From: Raskinella chloraquaticus (SeqCode)
GTDB lineage: Bacteria; Pseudomonadota; Alphaproteobacteria; Rhizobiales; UBA4765
Assembly: GCA_002365175.1 (NCBI GenBank)
Contig: DEZK01000008.1
Location: 1-64,000 of the forward strand
DNA length: 64,000 bases
Reading direction: 5' to 3'
Shown here: one piece after another, positions 43,441 through 52,067 of the stretch
How positions within the stretch are numbered: position 1 is the stretch's first letter
Layout of the letters: the number at the start of each line of letters is the position of its first letter
Program-made: the position numbers and the translations under genes
Notes under the pieces: generated by a model
What the model was told of the DNA's origin: nothing
What the model saw: the letters and a program-made list of their open reading frames with translations, nothing else
Databases searched by the model: none

Positions 43441-44784
43441 ATGACTAAGCCAGATGCATGCCAGATGGGCACGACATCGGGTGTCAACCGCCGCGAGGTC
43501 ATTGGAGGCGGGCTGATGCTCGCGCTCCTTGCCATGGACCGCGCGCATGGCGAGCCGGGCTACCCGCCGGCGCTGCGCCCTTCACCCCAGACGCTGACCA
43601 TCGAGCAAGCCCGCGTCCAGTTATTGCCAGCGCCGGCGCTTGCGAGCGAGTTGCTGTCGATAAACGGGCCTGCCGGCGATCAGGCTTTGAGATTGCGGGC
43701 CGGCAGCGAAGACCGTGTGATCTTCAAAAACACCCTCGATCATCCGGTGTCGGTGGTGGCGCGCGGCTTTCGCGGCGACGGGTTTGCAAGCAGTGGCGAG
43801 ACCATCGCGCCCATGAGCGAGCGCATGTTTGTGGTGCGCCCTCATCGCGGCGGCTCATGCCTTCTGGTGCCATCGCCGCTCGAAGCACAACTCAGCGAGC
43901 GCGGCATGGCGAGCCTGCTGATCGTCGAGGACAGGGAACAGACCGCCGCTGACAATGATGTCGGCGTTCTGCTCAAGGATTTTCGCCTGTCGCCCAATGG
44001 CTCGATTGTGCCCGCGACCGGGCCACGGCTCGGTAATGCGCTTGCGGTCAATGGCCGATTGGAACGGTTTGATGTGCCGATCCGCCGCCATGAAAGGCTG
44101 CGCCTGCGGCTTGCCAATGCGTCGACCGTCCGCATTCTCGTGCTCGAGATGCGCGGGTTCGTGCCGCGCATCGTCGCGCTCGACGGGGCGCCGTGCGAGG
44201 TTTTCGAACCGGCTGGCAATAAAATCGTCCTGCCGCCCGGCGGGCGGGTCGATCTGCTGGTTGAGATCAACGCCAGACCGGACGCTCCACTCGCCATCTC
44301 GACGCGGCTAGGACCGATTGATGTGGACCTGATCGGCCTGCCTTTTGTCGGCGATCACCCGTTGCGACAGGGCTTGCCTGAACCCTTCATCGCCCTGCCG
44401 GAGGTGAAGGCACCGCGGCTTGATCTGGCAAAAGCCCTGCGCGTCACCGTGTCGCCCGGGGGGCGGCATTGGCTTGGAGAGGCACAAGCCAGCGCCCTCG
44501 CAGCCCCGTTGTTTTCTGCCGCCCTCGGCCGCACGATCGTCCTGATCGTCGACAATTTGCGCCCCGCCCCTGCCGTGCTCCATTGCGACAGCCAGCATCT
44601 GCGCCCGCTCGATGGCCTTGATGATGGCGTCAAGCCCTGGGTCCTCGACACCATCCTTCTGGAGCCTGGCGAGCGCCTGCTTTTGGCCTTCGTTGCTGAA
44701 CGCCCGGGACTTCACCGTCTCTACTGGCGCGATCTGGCAGCGCCGTTTCGCGGATTTGCCAGCAGCTTTTCAATTACGGCGTAG
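43441..44784 (+). CDS. Tat-exported multicopper-oxidase-like protein lacking copper ligands (FtsP/SufI-like)
   Basis: A 447-residue protein with a twin-arginine signal (VNRREVIGGGLMLALLAM). The cupredoxin repeats are recognisable (LRLANASTVRILVLEMRG, LPPGGRVDLLVEI, LLEPGERLLLAFVAERPGLHRLYW), but the HWHG, HPMHLHG and HCHxxxH copper motifs are replaced (for example LHCDSQHLRP and LYWRDLAAP). It should therefore not be an oxidase; E. coli FtsP, which stabilises the divisome under stress, is the best known parallel. ATG 43441 is one of several possible starts (43384, 43465); none has a strong ribosome site. Confidence 0.8.
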   Translation: MTKPDACQMGTTSGVNRREVIGGGLMLALLAMDRAHGEPGYPPALRPSPQTLTIEQARVQLLPAPALASELLSINGPAGDQALRLRAGSEDRVIFKNTLDHPVSVVARGFRGDGFASSGETIAPMSERMFVVRPHRGGSCLLVPSPLEAQLSERGMASLLIVEDREQTAADNDVGVLLKDFRLSPNGSIVPATGPRLGNALAVNGRLERFDVPIRRHERLRLRLANASTVRILVLEMRGFVPRIVALDGAPCEVFEPAGNKIVLPPGGRVDLLVEINARPDAPLAISTRLGPIDVDLIGLPFVGDHPLRQGLPEPFIALPEVKAPRLDLAKALRVTVSPGGRHWLGEAQASALAAPLFSAALGRTIVLIVDNLRPAPAVLHCDSQHLRPLDGLDDGVKPWVLDTILLEPGERLLLAFVAERPGLHRLYWRDLAAPFRGFASSFSITA

Positions 44785-44993
44785 AAAATAAATCTTATAT
44801 TATAATTTTATATATTTAATTATCACATCAATTAAAAACATGTTCTATATATAGTATTATTCGACACAAATATAATTACATACAAAATAAAAATTTGTCT
44901 ATTTTATACAATCGACAGCAACATATTATGAATACACTATGTCATGCCCAACCCATCTATTTATTACATTTTTGTTCAAGGAGTCGCATATCG
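44785..44993. other. Strongly AT-rich intergenic leader
   Basis: The 209 bases are dominated by A and T with long TATATA and AATTAAAAA tracts, in sharp contrast to the GC-rich surroundings. Several -10-like TATTAT and TATAAT boxes are possible. AAGGAG at 44978-44983 serves the beta-helix gene. It may bind a nucleoid silencer or mark a transferred segment. Confidence 0.7.
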
Positions 44994-46877
44994 ATGTTAT
45001 CAACATTCCAACTTCATCCACAGCCCAAATCAGCCCTCACCCTCGCGGCATTGCTGCTGAGTGTCGCACTGCCGACGCCCGCCAGCGCCCAAGCAAGCCC
45101 CGCCACACCACAGCAGACGTCGCGCATTTGCGCGGCACTGCAATCAAGTCTGCCTGCATCCGTTTATCAATCGATATGTGGTGCAAATCCAACCTATTCG
45201 ATCGGATTGTTGCCGAAGTCCGGTTCTACCGCCTCAACACCCACGCGCCCTCCGGGTGAACCGCAAGGGGCTGCGCCGGCTGTTCCGACTTATCCGCAGG
45301 AATGTCTGGCCGCCACCAATGCTCACCGGGTTGACGAATTCGGCGCCTTTGTCGCGCAGGACACGCGGCCTGCAGTGATTGCCGCCAACGCGGCTACGGT
45401 GAACAGCGCCATTGAAACCTTGGGCGCCAAGGGCGGAGGAACGATCTGCCTCCCCGAGGGCCGCTATACGCTCGGCTTCAAAACAGGATTCCCCTCCAAC
45501 GCCAATGTGACGGCTGCTATCGTCATTGCCCGCGACAACATCACGCTGTGGGGCGCAGGCCCGGGCCGTACGGTCCTGCTGACGCCGCCGGAATATCAAG
45601 TTGTCAACGGCAAGGTACTGCGCGGGCGCGGCATTCACGTGCAGGGCACGAACAAAGCAACCGCGCCGCGCGTCAACATCACGCTGAAGCGTTTCGAACT
45701 CGACGGCCAGGCGGGATGGACGGGTAAATATTATTTCCCTGCGGACACCGGAACGGGCGATGGCTGGGACATCACCCACAAAGGCATCGTGCCGTCGCAG
45801 GACACGCAGGTCGACAATGTCGTGCTCGAGGATATTTATGTTCATCGCTATCGCGGCGAGGTCATTTATGTCGGCGGTCTCGGCATGAAGCGGCTGCATC
45901 TCAACCGCGTTAAATCAGAAGACACCAACGCCTCGACCTATAATGTGACGGCCGATGCCATCGTCGAAAATTCGGAATTCGGCCTCAGCCGCTTCTGGAT
46001 CGAAATCGGCACGGCCTTCCAAGGCAAGTCCGGAACCTTCCGTAATAATATCTTCCACAGCGCCCGCGGAGGTCAGGGTATCGCGCTTGCGCAGGGTGAC
46101 GGCCTTGAACAGCCCTACACCTTCATCAATAACCGCTTCTCCGATTGCGTCGGCGTCTTCGGCTTTTATGGTGGCGTCGGCGGCCCCATCCGCATCACCA
46201 ACAACACCGCCAGCAATTGCCCGACGGGTAGTTTTGTCCAATTCGGAACGGCTCCCAATACCGTGGTTGCCGGGCTGAGGATCAACAAGAATATCGTTGT
46301 TCAGGACAATTCTGTCTCCGGTTTCCGTCAGTTTGTAACGCTTGGCGGTCAGGTGGACAATTTGCTCGTACAGACTAACACTTTCCGCAGCGCAGATCTG
46401 GCGACCTCTAGCAGCGTTGTCTATGGTGCGGCAGGTGATTACAAGGCAATCAAGATTGCCAACAATCAGTTCTATGAAACACGCCCTCCATCGTTAAATG
46501 CCTTGAATTTTGTCGGCACGCGCCCCCTGTTCTCAGGCAACAGCTACAATATCCTGTCTGGGCCCACCTACTCGAATGTGGTCGCCAACGGTACCGTCGT
46601 GACACCGGTCTATGAACTTTTTCGGGTCCACGCTGGGAGTTCACTCGTGACAGCTACCCTCAACACCAGCCAGTATAGCGACGGCCAGGTCATCAAGGTG
46701 AGCGGCGGGTCGCCTACGGCAAAGGTCGTGTTCGCGACCGGTAGCCAGAATGGTTACGCTGTGCCGGCAACTCGCACCTTCACCGGCACGCAGACGATGG
46801 AGCTTCGTTATAATTCGGCCGCCAAGATCTGGAACGAAATATCGTTCTCGGAAACCGGCGTCACGGCGGCTCGCTAG
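44994..46877 (+). CDS. Secreted right-handed parallel beta-helix protein
   Basis: A 627-residue protein with a signal peptide (about 1-35, PTPASA-QA). After a proline-rich linker it begins a pectate-lyase-like fold: NAATVNSAIETLGAKGGGTICLPEGRYTL, then repeated N-and-V-rich coils such as VDNVVLEDIYVHRYRGEVIY, RITNNTASNC and LLVQTNTFRSADL. The catalytic residues of known lyases cannot be assigned. An adhesin, polysaccharide hydrolase or lyase is possible. ATG 44994 has AAGGAG ten bases upstream; the ORF opening at 44895 lies in the AT-rich leader. Confidence 0.82.
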   Translation: MLSTFQLHPQPKSALTLAALLLSVALPTPASAQASPATPQQTSRICAALQSSLPASVYQSICGANPTYSIGLLPKSGSTASTPTRPPGEPQGAAPAVPTYPQECLAATNAHRVDEFGAFVAQDTRPAVIAANAATVNSAIETLGAKGGGTICLPEGRYTLGFKTGFPSNANVTAAIVIARDNITLWGAGPGRTVLLTPPEYQVVNGKVLRGRGIHVQGTNKATAPRVNITLKRFELDGQAGWTGKYYFPADTGTGDGWDITHKGIVPSQDTQVDNVVLEDIYVHRYRGEVIYVGGLGMKRLHLNRVKSEDTNASTYNVTADAIVENSEFGLSRFWIEIGTAFQGKSGTFRNNIFHSARGGQGIALAQGDGLEQPYTFINNRFSDCVGVFGFYGGVGGPIRITNNTASNCPTGSFVQFGTAPNTVVAGLRINKNIVVQDNSVSGFRQFVTLGGQVDNLLVQTNTFRSADLATSSSVVYGAAGDYKAIKIANNQFYETRPPSLNALNFVGTRPLFSGNSYNILSGPTYSNVVANGTVVTPVYELFRVHAGSSLVTATLNTSQYSDGQVIKVSGGSPTAKVVFATGSQNGYAVPATRTFTGTQTMELRYNSAAKIWNEISFSETGVTAAR

Positions 46878-46888
46878 ACGCGCCCATC

Positions 46889-46986
46889 AGAGCAGATTGC
46901 GATTACCCTGAATCGCAATCTGCTCTTATCTTATTGTTTTCGCATGCTGTTACAGAAAATCCAGTTTCTACGTTTTTACAGCATGC
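46889..46986. repeat. Composite palindromic intergenic repeat (RIME-like)
   Basis: Palindrome 1 has a perfect 16-bp stem, 46889-46904 with 46911-46926 (AGAGCAGATTGCGATT and its complement) around ACCCTG. Palindrome 2 has arms GCATGCTGT (46942-46950) and ACAGCATGC (46978-46986) with an inner AGAAA/TTTCT pair. The GCATGCT...AGCATGC form with an inner paired core resembles the intergenic elements common in Rhizobiales. It lies in the 485-base gap between the beta-helix gene and glnB, the only gap above 300 bases; the rest of that gap holds a terminator, a T-loop hairpin (47158-47180) and the glnB promoter. Confidence 0.65.
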
Positions 46987-47002
46987 TCCAAACCATGCGA
47001 CG

Positions 47003-47035
47003 AGACGGGCTCCTGACACCGGTAGCCCGTCTTTT
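47003..47035 (+). terminator. Probable terminator after the beta-helix gene
   Basis: AGACGGGCT (47003-47011) pairs with AGCCCGTCT (47024-47032) around a 12-base loop and runs into TTTT. It lies downstream of the palindromic repeat on the plus strand. Confidence 0.65.
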
Positions 47036-47257
47036 GCGTCGCAGGCGACAGGCTAACGGTCGATCAGAACCTGTCGTTATGACCGACGATCCCCGCGCAT
47101 CTGTCACAGCCCTGCGACGCGTGCTATCGGACAAAACATCTGTATAATTTTTGTGCAAATTGCCCTTTTTTTAGGCAATTATTGCCGGACACAACAAATA
47201 TCGATCCGTTTACCGGCCGATCATCCGATATTTCCTCGCCATTTTTCGTCTGGCAAC

Positions 47258-47273
47258 TGGCACGCCCCCTGCT
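47258..47273 (+). promoter_or_regulatory. Sigma-54 promoter of glnB
   Basis: TGGCACGCCCCCTGCT matches the -24/-12 consensus TGGCAC-N5-TTGC[AT] with one change, and the invariant GG and GC are ten bases apart. It ends 89 bases before the glnB ATG. NtrC activation would be expected; no clear NtrC palindrome was found upstream. Confidence 0.8.
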
Positions 47274-47362
47274 AGGGTGAGCGCTGAAAGTGGCGCCGAA
47301 AGCGGGCGCCGCTCATAAGACATTGTGGTTTAAAAGGCCGGGGAAAGCTCAGGACAATTTTC

Positions 47363-47701
47363 ATGAAAAAAATCGAGGCGATCATCAAGCCCTTCAAGCT
47401 CGACGAGGTGAAGGAAGCGCTGCAGGAGGTAGGGCTTCAAGGCATCACAGTCACTGAAGCCAAGGGTTTTGGCCGCCAGAAGGGCCATACAGAGCTTTAT
47501 CGTGGCGCGGAATACGTGGTCGATTTTCTGCCGAAGGTGAAGATTGAGGTGGTTCTGCGGGATGATCAGGTCGAATCATCGATCGAGGCTATCCGCAAGG
47601 CGGCCCAGACAGGGCGCATCGGCGATGGCAAGATTTTCGTGTCGACCATAGAAGAGGTTGTGCGCATCCGTACCGGAGAGACTGGCGAAGACGCGATTTG
47701 A
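47363..47701 (+). CDS. glnB: Nitrogen regulatory protein PII
   Basis: Senses 2-oxoglutarate and ATP/ADP and relays nitrogen status to glutamine synthetase adenylylation and NtrB. All 112 residues match GlnB: MKKIEAIIKPFKLDEVKEAL, the T-loop with the uridylylated Tyr51 (HTELYRGAEYVVDFLPK) and the GDGKIFV nucleotide motif. It precedes glnA, as is usual in alphaproteobacteria, with a sigma-54 promoter upstream. Confidence 0.97.
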   Translation: MKKIEAIIKPFKLDEVKEALQEVGLQGITVTEAKGFGRQKGHTELYRGAEYVVDFLPKVKIEVVLRDDQVESSIEAIRKAAQTGRIGDGKIFVSTIEEVVRIRTGETGEDAI

Positions 47702-47806
47702 GGGTTTAGAGCGTGGACTAAGGATGTTCACCGCCATCCGGGCCGACATCCACCGCGCGCTGTTTGCAGAAGGTTCCGCAACCGGAGCCATGAAAAGGGG
47801 AAAACT

Positions 47807-49216
47807 ATGAAGACTGCAAAAGATGTCCTGAAGCTGATCAAGGACAAGGATGTGAAATATGTCGATTTCCGCTTCACCGACTATCGCGGCAAGTGGCAGC
47901 ATCTGACGTATGACGTGACAATGGTTGACGAGGACATGTTTGCGGAAGGCATCATGTTCGACGGTTCGTCGATTGCCGGTTGGAAGGCGATCAATGAATC
48001 CGACATGATGTTGATGCCAGACCCCTCCAGCACCACGGTTGATCCCTTCTTTGCCCAGACAACGATCTCGGTGGTCTGCGACATTCTCGACCCGATCTCG
48101 GGCGAGCATTACAATCGCGATCCGCGCTCGATTGCCAAGAAGGCGGAAGCCTACGTCAAACAGCTCAAGATCGGCGACACCATCATGTTCGGCCCGGAAG
48201 CCGAATTCTTCATCTTCGACGATGTGAAATACGCCGCCGACCCCTACAATACCGGCTTTCGCGTCGACAGCATGGAATTGCCGACCAATACGGATGCCGA
48301 ATATGAGTCGGGCAATCTTGGTCACCACATCGCCACCAAGGGCGGTTATTTCCCGGTCCCGCCGCTCGACAGTTGCCAGGATATCCGCTCGGAAATGCTC
48401 GCTGCCATGGCGCAGATGGGCGTGACGGTTGAAAAGCACCATCACGAAGTGGCTTCCGCCCAGCACGAGCTTGGCATGAAGTTCAACACGCTGGTGACCA
48501 TGGCCGATCAGCTGCAGATCTATAAGTACTGCATCCACAACGTCGCCCAGGCCTATGGCAAAACGGCGACTTTCATGCCCAAGCCAGTTTATGGCGATAA
48601 CGGGTCAGGCATGCATTGCCACCAGTCGATCTGGAAGGATGGCAAACCGCTGTTTGCCGGCGACAAATATGCCGGCCTGTCAGAAGCCTGCCTGTTCTAC
48701 ATCGGCGGCGTCATCAAGCATGCCAAGGCAATCAACGCCTTCACCAACCCGACGACCAATTCCTACAAGCGTCTGGTTCCGGGTTTCGAGGCCCCCGTGC
48801 TGCTCGCCTATTCGGCGCGCAACCGCTCGGCCTCCTGCCGTATTCCGTGGACGAATTCGCCCAAGGCCAAGCGCGTGGAAGTGCGCTTCCCCGATCCGGC
48901 CGCCAACCCCTATCTCGGTTTTGCGGCGCTGCTGATGGCCGGCATTGACGGCATCGTCAACAAGATCCATCCGGGCGAAGCCATGGACAAGGATCTCTAT
49001 GATCTGCCGCCGCGCGAGTTGAAGAAGATCCCGACGGTGTGCGGGAGCTTGCGCGAGGCCCTCGTCTCGCTCGACAAGGACCGCAAATTCCTCACCGCTG
49101 GCGGCGTCTTCTCCGATGACATGATCGACAGCTATATCGACCTCAAGATGGGCGAAGTGATCCGCTTCGAGCACACGCCGCATCCGGTCGAATACGCGAT
49201 GTATTATTCCTGCTGA
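47807..49216 (+). CDS. glnA: Glutamine synthetase, type I
   Basis: Makes glutamine from glutamate, ammonia and ATP. The 469 residues have MFDGSSIAGWKAINESDM, the active-site FGPEAEFFIFDD and NGSGMHCHQSIW motifs, and the adenylylation site Tyr in DKDLYDLPPREL, so PII-dependent control is expected. It lies 105 bases after glnB and is closed by a strong terminator. Confidence 0.97.
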   Translation: MKTAKDVLKLIKDKDVKYVDFRFTDYRGKWQHLTYDVTMVDEDMFAEGIMFDGSSIAGWKAINESDMMLMPDPSSTTVDPFFAQTTISVVCDILDPISGEHYNRDPRSIAKKAEAYVKQLKIGDTIMFGPEAEFFIFDDVKYAADPYNTGFRVDSMELPTNTDAEYESGNLGHHIATKGGYFPVPPLDSCQDIRSEMLAAMAQMGVTVEKHHHEVASAQHELGMKFNTLVTMADQLQIYKYCIHNVAQAYGKTATFMPKPVYGDNGSGMHCHQSIWKDGKPLFAGDKYAGLSEACLFYIGGVIKHAKAINAFTNPTTNSYKRLVPGFEAPVLLAYSARNRSASCRIPWTNSPKAKRVEVRFPDPAANPYLGFAALLMAGIDGIVNKIHPGEAMDKDLYDLPPRELKKIPTVCGSLREALVSLDKDRKFLTAGGVFSDDMIDSYIDLKMGEVIRFEHTPHPVEYAMYYSC

Positions 49217-49236
49217 GCGCGTTTGTCAGATACCGG

Positions 49237-49263
49237 AAAAGGCGGCTTCGGCCGCCTTTTTTG
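49237..49263 (+). terminator. Terminator of glnA
   Basis: AAAAGGCGGC (49237-49246) pairs with GCCGCCTTTT (49251-49260) around a TTCG tetraloop, followed by further T bases; a textbook intrinsic terminator. Confidence 0.92.
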
Positions 49264-49446
49264 TTGAATTGACAAGGTAATGCCACACTCACTGACGATA
49301 AACCTGCCATCACGGGCTGCACGGAGGGTGGCTGCGATCCTTGTCCCGGCAACGTCCTGTGAAGACCAGCGCACAGATGACCATAACATGCGATTATCAT
49401 CGCAGTGATTCGGGACGAAGCCCCGGCCCTCCAGGAGACCTGCCCG

Positions 49447-51477
49447 ATGGCACGCGACAATTCGGCAAAAGTGCCGGATCTCTTTGCCAGCATTGAGCGA
49501 ACCGCGCCCGCCGCGAAGCCGGCGCGTGTGGTGGCGCCGGCGAGTGACGGCACCTATAACGCTTCCGCCATCGAGGTCCTTGAAGGTCTGGAGCCGGTGC
49601 GCCGCCGCCCCGGCATGTATATCGGCGGCACCGATGAAAAGGCGCTCCACCATCTCTTCGCCGAGGTCATCGACAACGCCATGGACGAGGCGATTGCCGG
49701 TCATGCGAGTTTCATTGAAGTGGAGATGAGCGCTGACGGCGTGCTGGCGGTGAGCGATAACGGGCGCGGTATTCCGGTTGATCCGCATCCGCGCTTTCCT
49801 CAGAAATCGGCGCTGGAAGTGATCATGTGCACGCTGCACGCCGGCGGCAAATTCGGCTCGGGTGCCTATGAGACATCAGGCGGCCTTCACGGCGTTGGCG
49901 TATCGGTCGTCAATGCGCTTTCCGAAATGCTGGAAGTCGAAGTGGCGCGCGGGCAGATGCTCTACCGCCAGACGTTTTCGCGCGGGCTGCCGACGAGCGA
50001 GCTACAGACGCTTGGCAAGGTCACCAACCGGCGCGGCACCAAAGTGCGCTTTATCCCGGACGCTGACATCTTCACCAAGGGTGCGCGCTTTGATCCGGCC
50101 CGTGTCTTTCGCATGGCGCGCGCCAAGGCCTATCTCTTTGCCGGCGTTGAAATCCGCTGGCGCTGCGATGCGGCGCTCGCCGAGAAAGACAAGGTTCCGA
50201 CCGAGGACACTTTCAAGTTTCCCGGCGGGCTTGGCGACTACCTGCAAAGCCGGCTTGATACCAGCCTGCAGGTGGTGCCGGCGCTCTTTGCCGGGCGCAG
50301 CGAGAAGCGCAGCGGCCATGGCGCGGTCGAGTGGGCGGCGGCCTTCGTCGTCGACGAGGCGCAATGCTCATCCTACTGCAACACCATCCCGACGCCTGAG
50401 GGTGGCACCCATGAGGCGGGCCTGAGGCTGGCGCTGCTCAAGGGCTTCAAGGCCTATGGCGAGCTGGCGGGCAACAAGAAGATCGCCCAGGTGACGTCGG
50501 ATGATTTGGGTGTTGCCCTGCAGGCAATGGTCTCGGTCTTTGTGCGCGAACCGGAATTCGTTGGTCAGACCAAGGACCGGCTGGCAACGATCGAGGCTGG
50601 ACGGATTGTCGAGAATGCGGTGCGCGATGCCTTCGACCATTGGCTGGCGGATGACCCGGCACGCGCCAACCGCGTCGTCGATTTTCTCATCGACAGGGCC
50701 GAGGATCGCCTGCGCCGGCGCGCAGAAAAGGAAACGCTGCGCAAGACGGCCACCAAGAAGCTGCGCCTGCCGGGCAAGCTTGCCGATTGCGCCCAGGCGG
50801 GTCTGGCCGGGTCAGAACTATTCATCGTCGAAGGTGATTCCGCCGGCGGTTCAGCCAAACAGGCGCGCAATCGCGCCACGCAAGCCGTGCTGCCGCTGCG
50901 CGGCAAAATCCTCAACGTTGCCGCTGCCGGCAAGGACAAGGTACGCGACAACCAGCAGCTCTCCGACCTGTTGATGGCGCTGGGGGTGGGCACGGGCCAT
51001 GCCTACCGCGAGGAGGATCTGCGCTACGAGAAAATCATCATCATGACGGATGCCGACGTGGACGGCGCCCACATCGCCTCATTGCTCATCACCTTCTTCT
51101 GGCGCCAGATGCCGAAGATCATCGAGGGGGGGCGCGTTTTTCTTGCCGTCCCTCCCCTCTATCGCCTCAGCCAGGGCGGCAAATCGGCCTATGCGCGTGA
51201 TGATGCGCACAAGGATGATTTGCTGCGCACCATGTTTTCCGGCCGCGGGCAGGTCGATATCTCGCGCTTCAAGGGCCTTGGCGAAATGATGCCGGCGCAG
51301 TTGAAGGAGACAACCATGGATCCGGGCAAGCGGATGCTGCTCAAGGTGATGGTGGCGCGCGAGGATGTCGAATTGGCCGAGGCGGCTGTCGAGCGGCTGA
51401 TGGGCAACAAGGCTGAATCGCGCTTCACCTTCATCAGCGAACGGGCGCCCTATGCGAGCGGGCTGATCGATATCTAG
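49447..51477 (+). CDS. parE: DNA topoisomerase IV subunit B
   Basis: ATPase subunit of the decatenating type II topoisomerase. The 676 residues have the GHKL ATP site (EVIDNAMDEAIAG, GGLHGVGVSVVNALS), the transducer domain and the TOPRIM motifs EGDSAGGSAKQARNR and DADVDGAHI. Length and the lack of the extra C-terminal insert favour ParE over GyrB. ATG 49447 has GGAG about ten bases upstream. It is the only gene of its unit apparent here; parC is not in the window. Confidence 0.93.
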   Translation: MARDNSAKVPDLFASIERTAPAAKPARVVAPASDGTYNASAIEVLEGLEPVRRRPGMYIGGTDEKALHHLFAEVIDNAMDEAIAGHASFIEVEMSADGVLAVSDNGRGIPVDPHPRFPQKSALEVIMCTLHAGGKFGSGAYETSGGLHGVGVSVVNALSEMLEVEVARGQMLYRQTFSRGLPTSELQTLGKVTNRRGTKVRFIPDADIFTKGARFDPARVFRMARAKAYLFAGVEIRWRCDAALAEKDKVPTEDTFKFPGGLGDYLQSRLDTSLQVVPALFAGRSEKRSGHGAVEWAAAFVVDEAQCSSYCNTIPTPEGGTHEAGLRLALLKGFKAYGELAGNKKIAQVTSDDLGVALQAMVSVFVREPEFVGQTKDRLATIEAGRIVENAVRDAFDHWLADDPARANRVVDFLIDRAEDRLRRRAEKETLRKTATKKLRLPGKLADCAQAGLAGSELFIVEGDSAGGSAKQARNRATQAVLPLRGKILNVAAAGKDKVRDNQQLSDLLMALGVGTGHAYREEDLRYEKIIIMTDADVDGAHIASLLITFFWRQMPKIIEGGRVFLAVPPLYRLSQGGKSAYARDDAHKDDLLRTMFSGRGQVDISRFKGLGEMMPAQLKETTMDPGKRMLLKVMVAREDVELAEAAVERLMGNKAESRFTFISERAPYASGLIDI

Positions 51478-51696
51478 ACCTCATGGAAGCGACCACAGCC
51501 GGAGGTTCAGCAGTCCGCACGACCACGTGCAGCGCCGGCAACCCGGAAATGATATACATTATAGACAATCGCGGCGCCTGCGCGTCCGCCTGTTGGCATA
51601 ATGAACTCCGGGTTATTCTCCGGGGAACCATGTTTTTGAACCAGGATGCAATCCTTTGGTTGTATCATCAGGTTACAAGAACAGAAGGGGGCATGA

Positions 51697-52050
51697 ATGG
51701 CCCGTATCCTCGTGCTGGTTATCGCCCTGGCTGCAACATTGGCGATTACGGTTGATTTTTCTTGGCTTCACAGGGGCGCTGCCCCCAATGCCGATGAAAT
51801 CCGGCTGGCTTTCGACCGTGGACTGGCTGCTGCACCTGACGGGCAGATCCAGACCGTCATCACCCAGCTCGATCCGTCGCGTTGCGTGGCGCGCAGTTCG
51901 CCGATTTATTCAGGCGGGGTCTATCGCTGCCGCGTGCGGCTGGAAACGTCGCTCTCCACTGGCGAGCGGCATGGCGCCGATGCCTCGCTCACCATCGCGC
52001 CCTTTGAGCGGGAATGGACGGTGATTTCGCTCAGCACGCTTAAGGAATGA
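51697..52050 (+). CDS. Unknown small exported protein
   Basis: A 117-residue protein with an N-terminal hydrophobic signal or anchor (about 3-20), then a domain with two cysteines (SRCVARSSPIYSGGVYRCRV) that could form a disulfide. No family recognised. AAGGGGGCATGA precedes the ATG. The 219 bases before it hold no other supported gene. It converges on the hydrolase gene. Confidence 0.7.
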   Translation: MARILVLVIALAATLAITVDFSWLHRGAAPNADEIRLAFDRGLAAAPDGQIQTVITQLDPSRCVARSSPIYSGGVYRCRVRLETSLSTGERHGADASLTIAPFEREWTVISLSTLKE

Positions 52051-52067
52051 GCGCGTCGGAAAGCCCT

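Noticed and set aside
43441..44784. Laccase or copper-resistance oxidase
   Set aside because: The fold fits, but the histidine clusters for type 1, 2 and 3 copper are all replaced.
46944..47147. 67-codon frame in the gap before glnB
   Set aside because: It runs through the palindromic repeat and the terminator stem and has no ribosome site.
49447..51477. gyrB
   Set aside because: Length of 676 residues and the sequence context favour ParE; alphaproteobacterial GyrB is about 800 residues.
51483..51755. 90-codon frame upstream of the small exported protein
   Set aside because: It overlaps the better supported gene at 51697, has no domain, and no ribosome site was seen.
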